A stretch of 64,000 nucleotides of DNA from Mercurialis annua (GCF_937616625.2 NC_065570.1:25134046-25198045); one strand, 5' to 3'. Positions 1 to 11,759 are shown, counted from the first letter of the stretch. A program made the numbers and translations. Notes: generated from the letters alone by a model not told the origin.

Positions 1-112
1 TATAAATGAAATCAAAGAGACTTATATAACCTCAAATCAAGATTTCCAAAATTTATAAATCATAGCCAACACAGAAAATACAATCAAGCCAACCAAAATT
101 TATAAATCATAG
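1..112. other. AT-rich non-satellite flank with a 21-bp direct repeat
   Basis: This short AT-rich stretch precedes the first satellite monomer. A 21-bp sequence beginning CCAAAATTTATAAATCATAG occurs at 46-66 and again at 93-113, so the two copies are offset by 47 bp. The second copy runs straight into satellite sequence (GCGTCACTTTT). No coding sequence is visible. It could be the edge of an unrelated repeat or a transposon end; the window is too short to tell. Confidence 0.6.
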
Positions 113-174
113 CGTCACTTTTAACGCACGATTTGCGTAATATAACTGAACCATGCTTAGGTAATCGGAACGAC
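113..174 (+). repeat. Partial 99-bp satellite monomer, plus orientation
   Basis: About 60 bp of satellite in the plus orientation: the CGTCACTTTT box, TTTGCGTAATATAAC, the CCATGCTTAGG box and TCGGAACGACG. It stops after GGAACGACG, where the sequence flips to the reverse-complement satellite (CTAGATTAGTATGTCG). It is a truncated monomer at an orientation switch. Confidence 0.85.
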
Positions 175-535
175 GCTAGATTAGTATGTCGTGTCTCAAG
201 TCTCTTTAACGCGTCGTTCCGATTAACTAAGTATGGTTTGGTTATACTACGCAAAGTGTGCGTGAAAAGTGATGCTAGATTAGTATGTCGCGTCTCAAGT
301 CTCTTTAACGAGTCGTTCTGATTACCTAAGCATGGTTAAGTTATATTACACAAAGTGTGCGTCAAAAGTGACGCTAGAATAGTATGGCGCGTCTCAAGTC
401 TCTTTAATGCGTCGTTTCAATTACCATGCTTATGTCGCGTCAAAAGTCTATCGAACGCGTCATTCTGATTACCTAAGCATGGTTAGGTTATATTACGCAA
501 TGTGTGCGTGAAAAGTGATGCTAGATTAGTATGTG
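175..535 (-). repeat. Satellite array, minus orientation (short block)
   Basis: Reverse-complement copies of the 99-bp satellite, recognised by CTAGATTAGTATGTCG, CTCAAGTCTCTTTAACG and CCTAAGCATGGTTA. One unit is the long 147-bp form, shown by the extra CCATGCTTATGTCGCGTC at about 423-441. The block ends near 535, where plus-orientation satellite resumes (CGAAACGACGTGTTAAAGAG). Confidence 0.9.
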
Positions 536-988
536 GCGAAACGACGTGTTAAAGAGACTTGAGAAGCGACATACTAATCTACCGTCACTATTCACGCAAA
601 CTTTGCATAATATAACCATGGTTAGGTAATCCGAACGACGCATTAATTAGCCTTGAGAAGCGACATACTAACCTAGCTTCCCTTTTCTTGCACACTTTGC
701 GTAATATAACCTAACCATTCTTGGGTAATCGGAACGATGCGTTAAAGAGACTTGAGACACTGCATCACTTTTCACGCACTCTTTACGTAATATAACCTAA
801 CCATGCTTAGGTAATCGGAACGACGCATTAAAGAGACTTAAGACGCGACATACTAATCTAGAGTCAATTTTCACGCACTCCTTGCGTAATATAATGTAAC
901 CATGCTTAGCTAATCGGAACGACGCATTAAAGAGACTTGAGACGCGACATACTAATCTAGCGTAACTTTTCTGGCACACTTTGCGTCG

Positions 989-997
989 TATAACCTA
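989..997. repeat. Left 9-bp target-site duplication of the MITE
   Basis: TATAACCTA, matching 8 of 9 bases with TATTACCTA at 1311-1319. It is part of the satellite box TAATATAACCTAACC, so the target was a satellite monomer. Confidence 0.75.
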
Positions 998-1310
998 GGG
1001 TTAATTCCATAAAAAATCACAAACTTTACACGAAGTTTCATTTTAATCACGACTTTTAAAAGTTGCCATATAAAAACATGACCTTTTTTTTTCAAATCTA
1101 TCACCGATTATTTTCCGGTGTATTTTTACCTTTCATTTTTTTTCAAATCAGTCGGATTCCGGTTTCCACGTCAGTAAAAATACAATAGAAATCAATTTGG
1201 TGATAGATTTCAAAAAAAATGAAAGTTCATGGTTTTATATGTCAACTTTTAAAAGTCAGGATTAAAATTAAATCTCGTTTAAAGGTCATGATTTTTTATG
1301 AAATTAACCC
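998..1310. mobile_element. 313-bp MITE with long terminal inverted repeats, Mutator-like
   Basis: A non-autonomous foldback element inside the satellite. It begins GGGTTAATTCCATAAAAAAT and ends with the inverted counterpart ATTTTTTATGAAATTAACCC. The inverted similarity continues inward for over 100 bp on each side (for example GACTTTTAAAAGTTG near 1050 against CAACTTTTAAAAGTC near 1240). It is flanked by TATAACCTA (989-997) and TATTACCTA (1311-1319), a 9-bp target-site duplication with one mismatch, and the satellite resumes in phase. A 9-bp duplication with long inverted repeats is typical of Mutator-like elements. It has no coding capacity and would depend on a transposase supplied elsewhere. 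Confidence 0.82.
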
Positions 1311-1319
1311 TATTACCTA
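1311..1319. repeat. Right 9-bp target-site duplication of the MITE
   Basis: TATTACCTA, paired with 989-997. The following CTAACATTCTTGGGTAATC continues the interrupted monomer. Confidence 0.75.
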
Positions 1320-4140
1320 ACATTCTTGGGTAATCGGAACGACGCGTTAAAGAGACTTGAGATATGACATACTAATCATGCATCATATTTACGCACTCTT
1401 TGTGTAATATAACCAAACTATGCGACATACTAATCTATTATTACGTTTCACGCACAATTTGCGTACAATAACATAACCATGCTTAGGTAATCGGAGCGAC
1501 GCGTTAGAGAGACTTGTGACGCGGCATAAGCATGGTAATCGCAACGACGCGTTAAAGACACTTAAGATGCGACATACTAGTCTAGCATCCCTTTTCACGC
1601 AAGCATAATATAACCTAACCACACTTAGGTAATCGGAACGACCCATTAAAGAACCTTGAGAAGTGGCACACTTTGCGTAATATAACCTAACCATGCTTAC
1701 GTAATCGGAACGACTAGTTAAAGAGACTTGAGACGCGACATATTAATTTATTGATCATATTCACGCACAATTTGCGTACTATAACCTAACCATGCTTTAG
1801 TAACAGGAGCGACGCGTTAGAGAGACTTGTGACGCGACATAAGCATGGTAATCGAAACGACGCGTTAAAGAGACTTGAGACGCGACTTACTAATCTAGCG
1901 TCACTTTTCACGAAAACTTTGCATAATATAACCTAATTATGCTTAGGTAATCGGAACGGAAACTTAAAGAGACTTGAGACGCGACATACTAATCTATTGA
2001 TCCTTTTCCCGCACACTTTGCGTATTATAACCTAACCATGGTTTAGTAATCGGAGCGACGCGTTAGCGAGACTTGTGACACGATATAAGCATGGTAATTG
2101 AAACGACGCGTTAAAGAGCCTTGAGACACGACATACTATTCTAGCGTCACTTTTCACACACACTTTGCGTAATATAGCCTAACCATGCTTACGTAATAGG
2201 AACGACAAGTTAAAGAGACTTGATACGCGACATACTAATTTATGTATCCTTTTCACGCACACTTTGCGTACTATTACCTAACCATGCTTTGGTAATCGGA
2301 GCGACGCGTTAGAGAGACTTGGGGAGCGACATAAGCATGGTAATCGAAACGACGCGTTAAAGAGACTTGCGACGCGACATACTAATCTAGCGTCACTTTT
2401 CACGCAAACTTTGCGAAATTTAACCTTAACCATGCTTTGGTAATCGGAACAACGCATTAAAGAGACTTGAGACGCGACATAGTAATCTAGCGTTTTTTAT
2501 TTCTCCACACTTTAAGTAATATAACCTAACCATTCTTATGTAATCGAAACGACGCGTTAAAGAGACTTGAGGCGCGACATACTAATCATGCGTCACTTTT
2601 CACGCACTCTTTGCATAATATAACCTAACCATGCTTAGGTAATCAGAACAACGCATTAAAGAGCCTTGAGACGGGACATACTAATCGAGCGTCACTTTTC
2701 AAGCACACCTTGCGTAATATAACCTAACCATGCCTAGCTAATTGAAACGACTGGTTAAAGCGACTTGAGACGCGACATACTAATCTAGCGTTTCTTTTCT
2801 CGCACACTTTGCGTAATATAACCTAATCTCATTCTTTGGTAATCAGAACGACGCGTTAAAGAGAATTGAGTCGCGATATACTAATCTAGCGTCACTTTTC
2901 ACGCATTCTTTGCGTAATATAACCTAACCATTCTTAGGTAATCGGAACAACCCGTTAAAGAGAATTGAGACACGACATAGGTAATCGGAACGACGCTTTA
3001 GAGAGACTTGTGATGCGACGTAAGCATGGTTTTTGAAAAGAGGCGTTAAAGAGACTTGAGACGCGACATACTAATCTAGCGTCACTTTTGACCTAAACTT
3101 TGCATTATATAACCTAACCATGCTTAGGTAATTGGAACGACGCATAAAAGAGCCTTGAGACGCGACATACTAATCTAGCATCACTTTTCACGCATACCTT
3201 GTGTAATATACCATGCTTAGGTAATCGGAACGACGCGCTAAAGACACTTGAGACGCGACATACTAATCTAGCGTTACTTTTCCCGCACACTTTGTATAAT
3301 ATAACCTAACCATGCTTGGGTAATCAGAACGATACATTAAAGAGACTTGAGATGCGACATACTAATCTAACGTCACTTTACACGCACACTTTGTGTAATA
3401 TAAGCTAAGCATGCCTAGGTAATCGGAACGATGCGTTAAAGAGACTTGAGACACGAAATACTAATCTAGCGTCACTTTTCAAGCAAATTTTGCGTAATGT
3501 AATCTAACCATTTTTAGCTAATCGGAACGACGCGTTACAGTGACTTGTGACGCGACATAAGCATGGTTGTCAAAATGACGCAATAAAGAGACTTGAGACG
3601 CAACATACTAATTAGCGTCATTTTTTACGCAAACTTTGCATAATATAACCTAACTATGCTTAGGTAATATGAACGACGTATTAAAGAGACTTGAGACACG
3701 ACATACTAATCTAGCGTCACTTTTAACGCACACTCTGCGTAATATAACCTAACCATGCTTAGGTAATCAGAACGACGCGTTAAAGAGACTTGTGACGCAA
3801 CATACTTATCTAGCGTCACCTTTCACGCCCACTTTCCGTAATATAACCTAGCCATGATTAGATAATCGGAATGACGCATTAAACAGACTTGAGACGCGAC
3901 ATACTAATCTAGCGTCACTTTTTGAGCACGCTTTGCGTAATATAACCTAACCATGCTTAGGTTATCGGAATGACGCGTCAAATAGAATTTATATGCGACA
4001 TACTAATCTATTGTCACTTTTCACGCACACTTTGCGTAATATAACCTAACCATGCTTAGGTAATCGGAACAACGCATTAAAGAGACTTGAGACGCGACAT
4101 ATTAATTAATTGTTATTTTTCACGCACACTTTGTGAAATA

Positions 4141-4287
4141 TAACCTAACCATGCTTAGGTAATCGGAACGACGCGTTAGAGAGACTTGTGACGCGACATA
4201 AGCATGGCAATCGAAATAATGTGTTAAAGAGACTTGAGACGCGACATACTAATCTACTGTCACTTTTCACGCAAACTTTGCATAATA
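4141..4287 (+). repeat. Representative 147-bp long satellite monomer
   Basis: The long monomer holds two copies of the TAATCGRAACGACGCGTTAAAGAG region. The first is followed by ACTTGTGACGCGACATAAGCATGG and the second by the normal ACTTGAGACGCGACATACTAATC. The extra 48 bp starts with TAAGCATGG, the reverse complement of CCATGCTTA in the same monomer, so the long form carries an inverted pair of 10-bp arms (ACCATGCTTA/TAAGCATGGT) about 41 bp apart. This copy has a few point changes. Similar long forms are scattered through both orientations of the array. Confidence 0.85.
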
Positions 4288-7200
4288 TAACCATTCTTAG
4301 GTAATTGTAACGACGCATTAATGAGCCTTGAGACGTGACATACTAATCTAGCGTCACTTTTCATGCACACCTTGCGTAATATAACCTAACCATGCTTAGG
4401 ATATCGGAACGACGCATTAAAGAGACTTGAGACGCGACATACTAATCTAGCATTACTTTTCTTGCACACTTTGCGTAATATAACCTAAACATTCTTGGGT
4501 AATCGGAACAACGCGTTAAAGAGACTTGAGATGCGACATACTAATCTAGCGTCACTCTTTACGCACTCTTTGCGTAATATAACCTAACCATGCTTAGGTA
4601 ATCGAAACGACACGTTAAAGAGACTCGAGACGCGACATACTAATCTATTGTTACTTTTCACGCACACTTGCGTACTATAACCTAACCATGCATATGCTAA
4701 ATACAACGACGCGTTAGAGAGACTTTTGACGTGACATAAGCAAGGTAATTGAAACGACGCATTAAAGAGACGTGAGAGGCGACGTACTAATCTAGCGTCA
4801 CTTTTCACGCAAACTTTGCATAATATAACCTAACCATGCTTAGGTAATCGAAACAACGCATTATTGCCTTAAGACACGACATACTAATCTGGCGTCACTT
4901 TTCACGAACATCTTGCGCAATATAACCTAACCATGCTTAGGTAATCGGAACGACATAGACTTACGATGCGATATACTAATCCAGCGTCACTTTTTACGCA
5001 CACTTTGCGTAATATAACCTAACCATGCATAGGTTATCGGAACGACGGGTTAAAGAGACTTGTGACGAGACATAGTTATCTAGCATCACTTTTCACGCAC
5101 ACTTTGGGTAATATAACCTAGCCATGCTTAGGTATTCGGAACGACGTGTAAATAGACTAGATACGCGACATACTAATCTATTGTCACTTTTCACGCACAC
5201 TTTGCGTAATATAACTTAAACATGCTTAGGTAATTGGAACTATGCGTTAAAGAGACTTGAGAAGCGACATACTAATCTATTGTTACTTTTCAGGTACACT
5301 TTGCGTACTATAACCAAACCATGCTTAGGTAATCGGAAAGACGCGTTAGAGAGACTTGTGACACGACATAAGCATGGTAATCAAAACTACGCGTTAAAGA
5401 GACTTGAGACGGGACATAGTAATCTAGGACTTTTCACGCAAACTTCGCATAAAATAACCTAACCACGCTTAGGTAATCAAAACGACGCATTAAAGAGCCT
5501 TGAGATGCGGTACTATTCTAGCGTAACGTTTTACGCATACCTTGCATAATATAACCTAACCAATGCTTAGGTAATCGGAACGACGCGTATAAGAGACTTG
5601 AGACGCGACATACTAATCCTGCGTCACTTTTCACGCACTCTTTACGTAATATAACCTAACCCCGCTTAGTTAATCGGAACGACGCGTTCAAGAGGCTTGA
5701 GACATGACATACTACTAATCTAGCATCACTTTTCACGCACACTTTGCGTAATATGACCTAACCACGCTTAGGTAGTTGGAACGACGCGTTAAATAGACTT
5801 GAGACACTAATTACTAATCTATTGTCATTTTTCACACACACTTTGCGTAATATAACCTAACCATGCTTAGGTAATCGGAACGATGCGTTAGAGAGAATTG
5901 TGACTTGATATAAGCAAGGTAATCAAAACGACGCGTTAATGAATCTTGAGATGCGCCATATTAATCTAGGGTCACTTTTTACGCACACTCTATGTAATAT
6001 AACCTAACCATGCTTAGGAAATCGGAACGACGCGTTAGAGAGACTTTAGACGCTACATACTAATCTAGCGTCATTTTTCACACACACTTTGTGTAATATA
6101 GCTTAACCCTGCTTAGAAAATTGGAATGAGGCGATATAGTGTCTTGAGACGCGACATACTAATCTAGCGTCACTTTCACGCACACTTTGTATAATATAAC
6201 CTAACCTTGCTAAGGTAATCGAAACGACGCGTTAAAGAGACTTCTGACGCGAGATAAACATGGTAATCGTATCGACGCGTTAAAGACATTTGAGAAGAAA
6301 CATAGCGTCACTTTTTAGGCACACTTTGCGTAATATAACCTAACCATGCTTAGGTAATCAGAACGACGCGTAAAAGAGACTTGAGACTGGACATACAAAT
6401 CTAGCATCACTTTTTTTACACACTTTACGTAATATAACCTAACCATGCTTAGGTAATCGGAACGACGCGTGAAATAGACTTGAGACACGACATACTAATA
6501 TATTGATCCTTTTCACGCACACTTTGCGTACTATAACCTAACCATGCTTTGGTAATCGAAACGGCGCGTTAAAGAGACTTGAGACGTGACATACTAATCT
6601 AGCGTCACTTTTAACGCAAACTTTGCATAATATAACCTAACCATGCTTAGGTAATCGAAACGACGCGTTAAAGAGACTTGAGACGCGAAATACTAATCTA
6701 GCGTCACTTTTCACGCCAACTTTGCATAATATAACCTAACCATGCATAGGTAATCGGAACGACGCATTAATGAGCCTTGAGATGCGACATACTAATGTAG
6801 AGTCACTTTTCACGTACACCTTGGGTAATATAACTTAACCATGCTTAGGTAATCGAAACGACGAGTTAAAGAGACTTGAGACGTGAAACACTTATCTAGT
6901 GTTACTTTTCTCGCACACTTCGCGTAAACCTAACCATTCTTGGGTAATCGGAACGACGCGTTAAAGAGAGTTGAGACGCGATATTCTAATCTAACGTCAT
7001 TTTTCACGCACTCTTTGCGTAATATAACCTAACCATGGTTAGGTAATCAGAACGACGCGTTTAAGAGTCTTGAGACGCGACATACTAATCTAGAGCCACT
7101 TTTCACCCACACTTTGCGTAATATAACCTAACCATGATTAGGTAATAGGAATGACGCATTAAATAGACTTGAGACGCGACATACTAACCTAGCGACAATT

Positions 7201-8520
7201 TTCACGCACACATTGCGTCATATAACCTAACCATGCTTAGGTAATCGGAACGACGCGTTAAAGTGTCTTGAGACGCGACAAACTAATCTAGCGTCATTTT
7301 TCACGCACAATTTGTGTAAAATAACCTAACCATGCTTAGATAATCGTAACGACGCGTTAAAGGGACTTAAGACGCGACATACTATTCCATTGTCACTTTT
7401 CAAGCACACTTTGCGTAATATAACCTAACCATGCTTAGGTAATCAGAACGACATGTTAGTGAGACTTGTAACTTAACATAAATATGGTAATAGAAACGAC
7501 GCGTTAAAGAGACTTGAGACGCGACATACTAATCTAGCGTCACTTTTTATGCATACTTTGCGTAATATAACCTAACTATGCTTCTGTAACCGTAACAACG
7601 TGTAAAAGAGACTTGTGACGGGACATACTAATCTAGAGACACTTTTAACGCGCACTTGGCGTAATATAACATATCCATGCTTAGGTAATCGGAACGACGT
7701 GTGAAAGAGACTTGAGGCACGACATAATAAATTATTGTCACTTTTCACGCACACTTTGCTTAGGTAATCAGAACGGCGCGTTTGAGACACTTTTTAAGCA
7801 ACATAAGTATGGTAGTCAAAAAGACGTGTTAAAGGGACTTGAAACGAGCCATACTAATCTAGAGTAACGTTTTACGAACACTTTGCGTAATATTATCTAA
7901 CCATGCTTAGGTAATCGGAACGACACGTTAAAATGACTTGAGACGCGCAGTACTAATTTTGTGTCACTTTTTACGCACACTTTGCGTAATATAACCTAAC
8001 CATGCTTATGTAATCGGAACAACGCGTTAAAGAGAATTGAGACGCGACACACTAATCCAGCGTCACACTATTCACACACTCTTTGCGTAATATAACCTAA
8101 CCATGCTTAGGTAATCGAAACGACGCGTTAAAGAGACTTGAGATGCAACATACTAATCTAGCGTCACTTTTCACGCACGCTTTGCATAAAATAACCAAAC
8201 CATGTTTTAGTAATCGGAACAACGCGTTAAAGAGACTTGAGACACGACATACTAATCTAGTTTCACTATTCACGCACTCTTTGCGTGATATAACCTAACC
8301 ATGCTTAGGTAATCGGAACGACACGTAAAAGAGACTTGAGACGCGACATACTAAACTATTTTCACTTTTCACTCACACTTTGCGCAATATAACCTCACCA
8401 TACTTAAATAATCGGAACAACGCGTTATAGATGAGATGCGACATACTATTCTAGCGTCACTATTCACGCACTCTTTGCGCAATATAACCTAACCATGCTT
8501 AGGTAATCTGAACGATGTGT

Positions 8521-8619
8521 TAAAGAGACTTGAGACGCGACATACTAATCTAGCGTCACTTTTCACGCACACTTTGCGTAATATAACCTAACCATGCTTA
8601 GGTAATCGGAACGACGCGT
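8521..8619 (+). repeat. Representative 99-bp satellite monomer
   Basis: A near-consensus monomer given as the reference unit. It has 43% GC and nine CpG dinucleotides, roughly twice the number expected from its base composition. It contains the near-palindrome ACCTAA-CCATGC-TTAGGT, with 6-bp arms and a 6-nt centre, and the motif GACGCG twice. No tRNA-like A/B box and no CENP-B-box match was found by eye. Confidence 0.9.
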
Positions 8620-11089
8620 TAAAAAGACTTGAGACGCGACATACAAATCTATTGATCCTTTTCACGCACATTTTGGGTAATATAACCTAACCATGCTTAG
8701 GTAATAGGAACGACGAGTTAAAGAGACTTGAGACGCGACATAGTAATCTAGCGTCACTTTTCATGCACAATTTGTGTAAAATAACCTAACCATGCTTAGA
8801 TAGTCTTAACGACGCGTTAAAGAGACATGAGACGCAACATACTAATCTAGCGTCACTTTTCACGCACACTTTGCATAAAATAACCTAACCATACTTACGT
8901 AATCAGAACGACGCGTTAAAGAGACTTATGACTCGACATACTAATCTAGTGTCACTTTTCACGCACATTTTGTGTAAAATAACCTAACTTTGCTTAGGTA
9001 ATGGGAACAACGCGTTAAAGAGACTTGGGACTCGACATACTAATATATTTTCACTTTTGACACACCCTTTGCGTAATATAACCTAACCATGCTTAAGTAA
9101 TTGGAACAACGCATTTAATAGACTTGAGACGCGACATCCTATCTAGTGTGACTATTCAAGCACTCTTTGCATAATACAACCTAACCATGCTTAGGTAATC
9201 GGAACGACGCGTTAGAGAGACATGTGACGCGACATAAGCATGGTAATCGAAACGACGGCGTTAAAGAGACTTGAGATGCAACATACTAATCTAGCGTCAC
9301 TTTTCGCGAACACTCTTTGTAATATGACGTAACCATTCTTAGGTAATCGGAATGACATGTTATTGAGAATTGCGACGCGATATACTAATCTAGCGTCCCT
9401 TTTCATGCACACTTCGCGTAATATTACCTAACCTTCTTAGGTAAGCGGAACGACATGTTAGAGAGACTTGTGACGGGTCTTAAGCATGATAATCGAAACG
9501 ACGCGTTAAAAAGTGACTTGCGGAATTTAACCTAACCATGCTTAGGTAATCGGAACGACGAATTAAAGAGACTTGAGAAGCGACATACTAATCTAGCGTC
9601 ACTTTTCAAGCACACTTTGCGTAATATAACTTAACCATGCTCAAGTAATCGGAACGACGAGTTAAAGAGACATGACACACGACATACTAATCTAGCATAA
9701 CTTTTCATGCACATTTTGCGTAATATAACCTAACCATTCTTAGGTAATCGGAACGACGCGTTAATGAGACTTGAGACGCGACATACTAATCTAGCAGCAG
9801 TTTTCACGCACACATTGCGTAATATAACCTAACCATGCTTAGGTAATCGGATTGACGCGTTAAAGAGACTTGAGACGCGACATACTAATCTAGTGTCACT
9901 TTTCACGCACACTTTGCGTAAAATAACCTAACCATGCTTAGGTAATCGGAACGACACGTTAAAGAGACTTGAGACGCGACATACTAATCTATTATTAATT
10001 TTCACGCTCACTGTCCGTAATATAACCTAAGCATGCTTTAGTAATCGAAACGACTTGTTAGAGATACAAGTAACGTGACATAAGCATGGCAATCGAAACG
10101 ATGCGTTAAAGAGACTTGAGACGCGCCATACTAATATAACATCACTTTTCACGCACACTTTGTGTAATATAAGCAAACCATGCTTAGGTAATCGGAACGA
10201 CGAGTTAAAAAGACTTGTGATGCGACATACTAATCTAGCAAGATTTTTAACGCGCACTTGGCATAATGTAACATGACCATGCTTAGGTAATCGGAACGAC
10301 GCGTTAAAGAGACTTGAGACGCGACATACTAATCTAGCGTCACTTTTCACGCTCACTTTGCGTAATATAACCTAACCATGCTTAGGTAATAAAAACGACG
10401 CGTTAGAGACTTGAGACGCGGCATAAGCATGGTAATCAAAACGACACGTTAAAGAGACTTGAGACGCGCCATTCTAATCTAGCGTCACTTTTTACGTAGA
10501 ATTTGCGTATTATAATCTAACCATGCTTAGGTAATCGGAACGGCGAATTAAAAAGACTTGAGACGCGACATACTAATTTCAAGCTCACTTTGCGTAATAT
10601 GACTTAACCATGCTTATATAATCGGAGCGACCAGTTAAAGAGACATGAGACGCGACATACTAATCTAGCGTCACTTTTCAAGCACATTTTGCGTAATAAA
10701 ACCTAACCATGCTTAGGTAATCGGAACGACAAGTTAAAATGACTTGAGACGCGCCATACTAAATTAGCGTCACTTTTTATGCACGCTTTGCGTAACATAA
10801 CTTAACCATGCTTAAATAATCGGAACAACGCGTTAAAGAGACTTGAGACGCAACATACTAATCTAGCGTCACTTTTTACGCATTCTTTGTGTAATATAAT
10901 CTAACCATGCTTAGGTAATCATAACAATGCGTTAAAGAGACTTGTGCCGCGACATACTAATCTAGCGACAGTTTTAACGCGAACTTGGCGTAATTTAACA
11001 TATCCATGCTTAGGTAATCGGAACGACGCGTTGAAGATACTTGAGGCGCGACATACTAATCTAGTGTCACTTTTTACCCACGGGTTGAA

Positions 11090-11759
11090 AATAATTATGT
11101 CCTTATTTAATTTTTTATTTAATGAAAGTTCCCTCTAAAAGGAAAACTCATTGGCATTAACAATAATTGCATAAATCACGTTGTTGAATGACAAAATAAA
11201 GTGATTTCTTCTTTCTTATCAAAATATTATAGAAACAATTATAAACAATTCTCACCATACTTGTTATTCAACAACTCAAGGACCAATGGCTGCCGAAGTT
11301 AATACGGTTGGAGAAACTGAAACCATGTCCTCTGAACCAACAAATGTTGATGAAGGTTAGGTTGAATTGATCCTTTATTTTGTATTTCATTTATTTTGCT
11401 TAGAGAATTGATATAATTAGCTAATGCAATTGTGTTTCAATGCTTTTTTTGGAATGAAAAAATTGTTTTCAAGCTATTCTTTACCATATATTTTATGCAA
11501 TTCGTTTTTATCTCTATGTTGTGTTTATTTTGTGTTTCATAATGTTGACATACGGTTGACATAAGGTTCATATCCGGTCATAAAAACTTTTAAAAAACTG
11601 CATGTAAATAAAATTTTATGCAACAAGATTTTCAGAATATATCTCAAACTGATTTGATTTGCCAAAATTTTGGCCAATCAAAAGTGAAAAACAAATTTAG
11701 TAGGAGGGAAACAATATTGCAATAGGAGGAAAACGAAAAAAAGAGAGAGGGAAACAAAA
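11090..11759 (+). repeat. First copy of a 669-bp internal duplication in the CACTA remnant
   Basis: The segment starting ATAATTATGTCCTTATTTAA at 11091 recurs at 11760, an offset of 669 bp. It holds a short leader reading frame (11286-11360) and a 3' portion with CAACAAGATTTTCAGAATAT and TAGTAGGAGGGAAACAATAT. Confidence 0.85.
11286..11360 (+). pseudogene. Short 24-codon leader frame or exon fragment, copy 1
   Basis: An ATG-started frame of 24 codons begins MAAEVNTVGETE and ends with TAG. It recurs at about 11955 with near-identical sequence, although there the first codon lies in GTGGCTGCTGAA. The frame's GAAGGTTAGG end could be a splice donor (G|GTTAGG) into a downstream exon, so it may be a 5' exon of the transposon gene. 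No simple in-frame join to the exon at 13071 was found. Protein family not recognised. Confidence 0.3.

Larger units (their letters stand above)
536..11081 (+). repeat. Main left satellite array, 99-bp and 147-bp monomers (interrupted by a MITE at 998-1310)
   Basis: Tandem array of roughly 100 monomers. The basic monomer is 99 bp: the start of the TTAAAGAGACTTGAGACGCG segment at 8521 recurs at 8620. Conserved boxes in order are TAATATAACC, CCATGCTTAGG, TAATCGGAACGACGCG, TTAAAGAGACTTGAGACGCG, ACATACTAATCTAGCG, TCACTTTTCACGC and ACACTTTGCG. A long form of 147 bp (for example 4141-4287) inserts about 48 bp marked by GACATAAGCATGG. Monomers diverge by point changes, many at CpG sites, and by small indels. 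Short open frames of 60-109 codons here are monomer translations and not genes. Confidence 0.95.

Noticed and set aside
8583..8602. Telomere repeat, suggested by CCTAA/TTAGG
   Set aside because: The words occur once per 99-bp monomer in inverted pairs and never as tandem TTTAGGG or TTAGGG.
8521..8619. CENP-B box or tRNA-type promoter boxes in the monomer
   Set aside because: No stretch fits the TTCG-N4-A-N2-CGGG pattern, and no convincing A-box/B-box pair is present.
10027..10356. 109-codon minus-strand open frame with repeats of SDARLVCRVSSLFNASFRLPKHG
   Set aside because: This is the satellite translated. 99 bp is 33 codons, so the same frame recurs in each monomer. The consensus has a TAG stop in CATGGTTAG, and frames stay open only where that codon has mutated. 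There is no start context, no conservation beyond the satellite, and dozens of similar frames exist on both strands.
536..11081. CRISPR array, suggested by regular spacing
   Set aside because: The whole 99-bp period is similar from unit to unit. There are no constant-repeat/unique-spacer units, no cas genes, and the context is a plant genome.
11286..11360. A host gene fragment captured by the CACTA element
   Set aside because: The 24-codon frame is duplicated with the element, and I recognise no host protein. There is not enough sequence to support capture.
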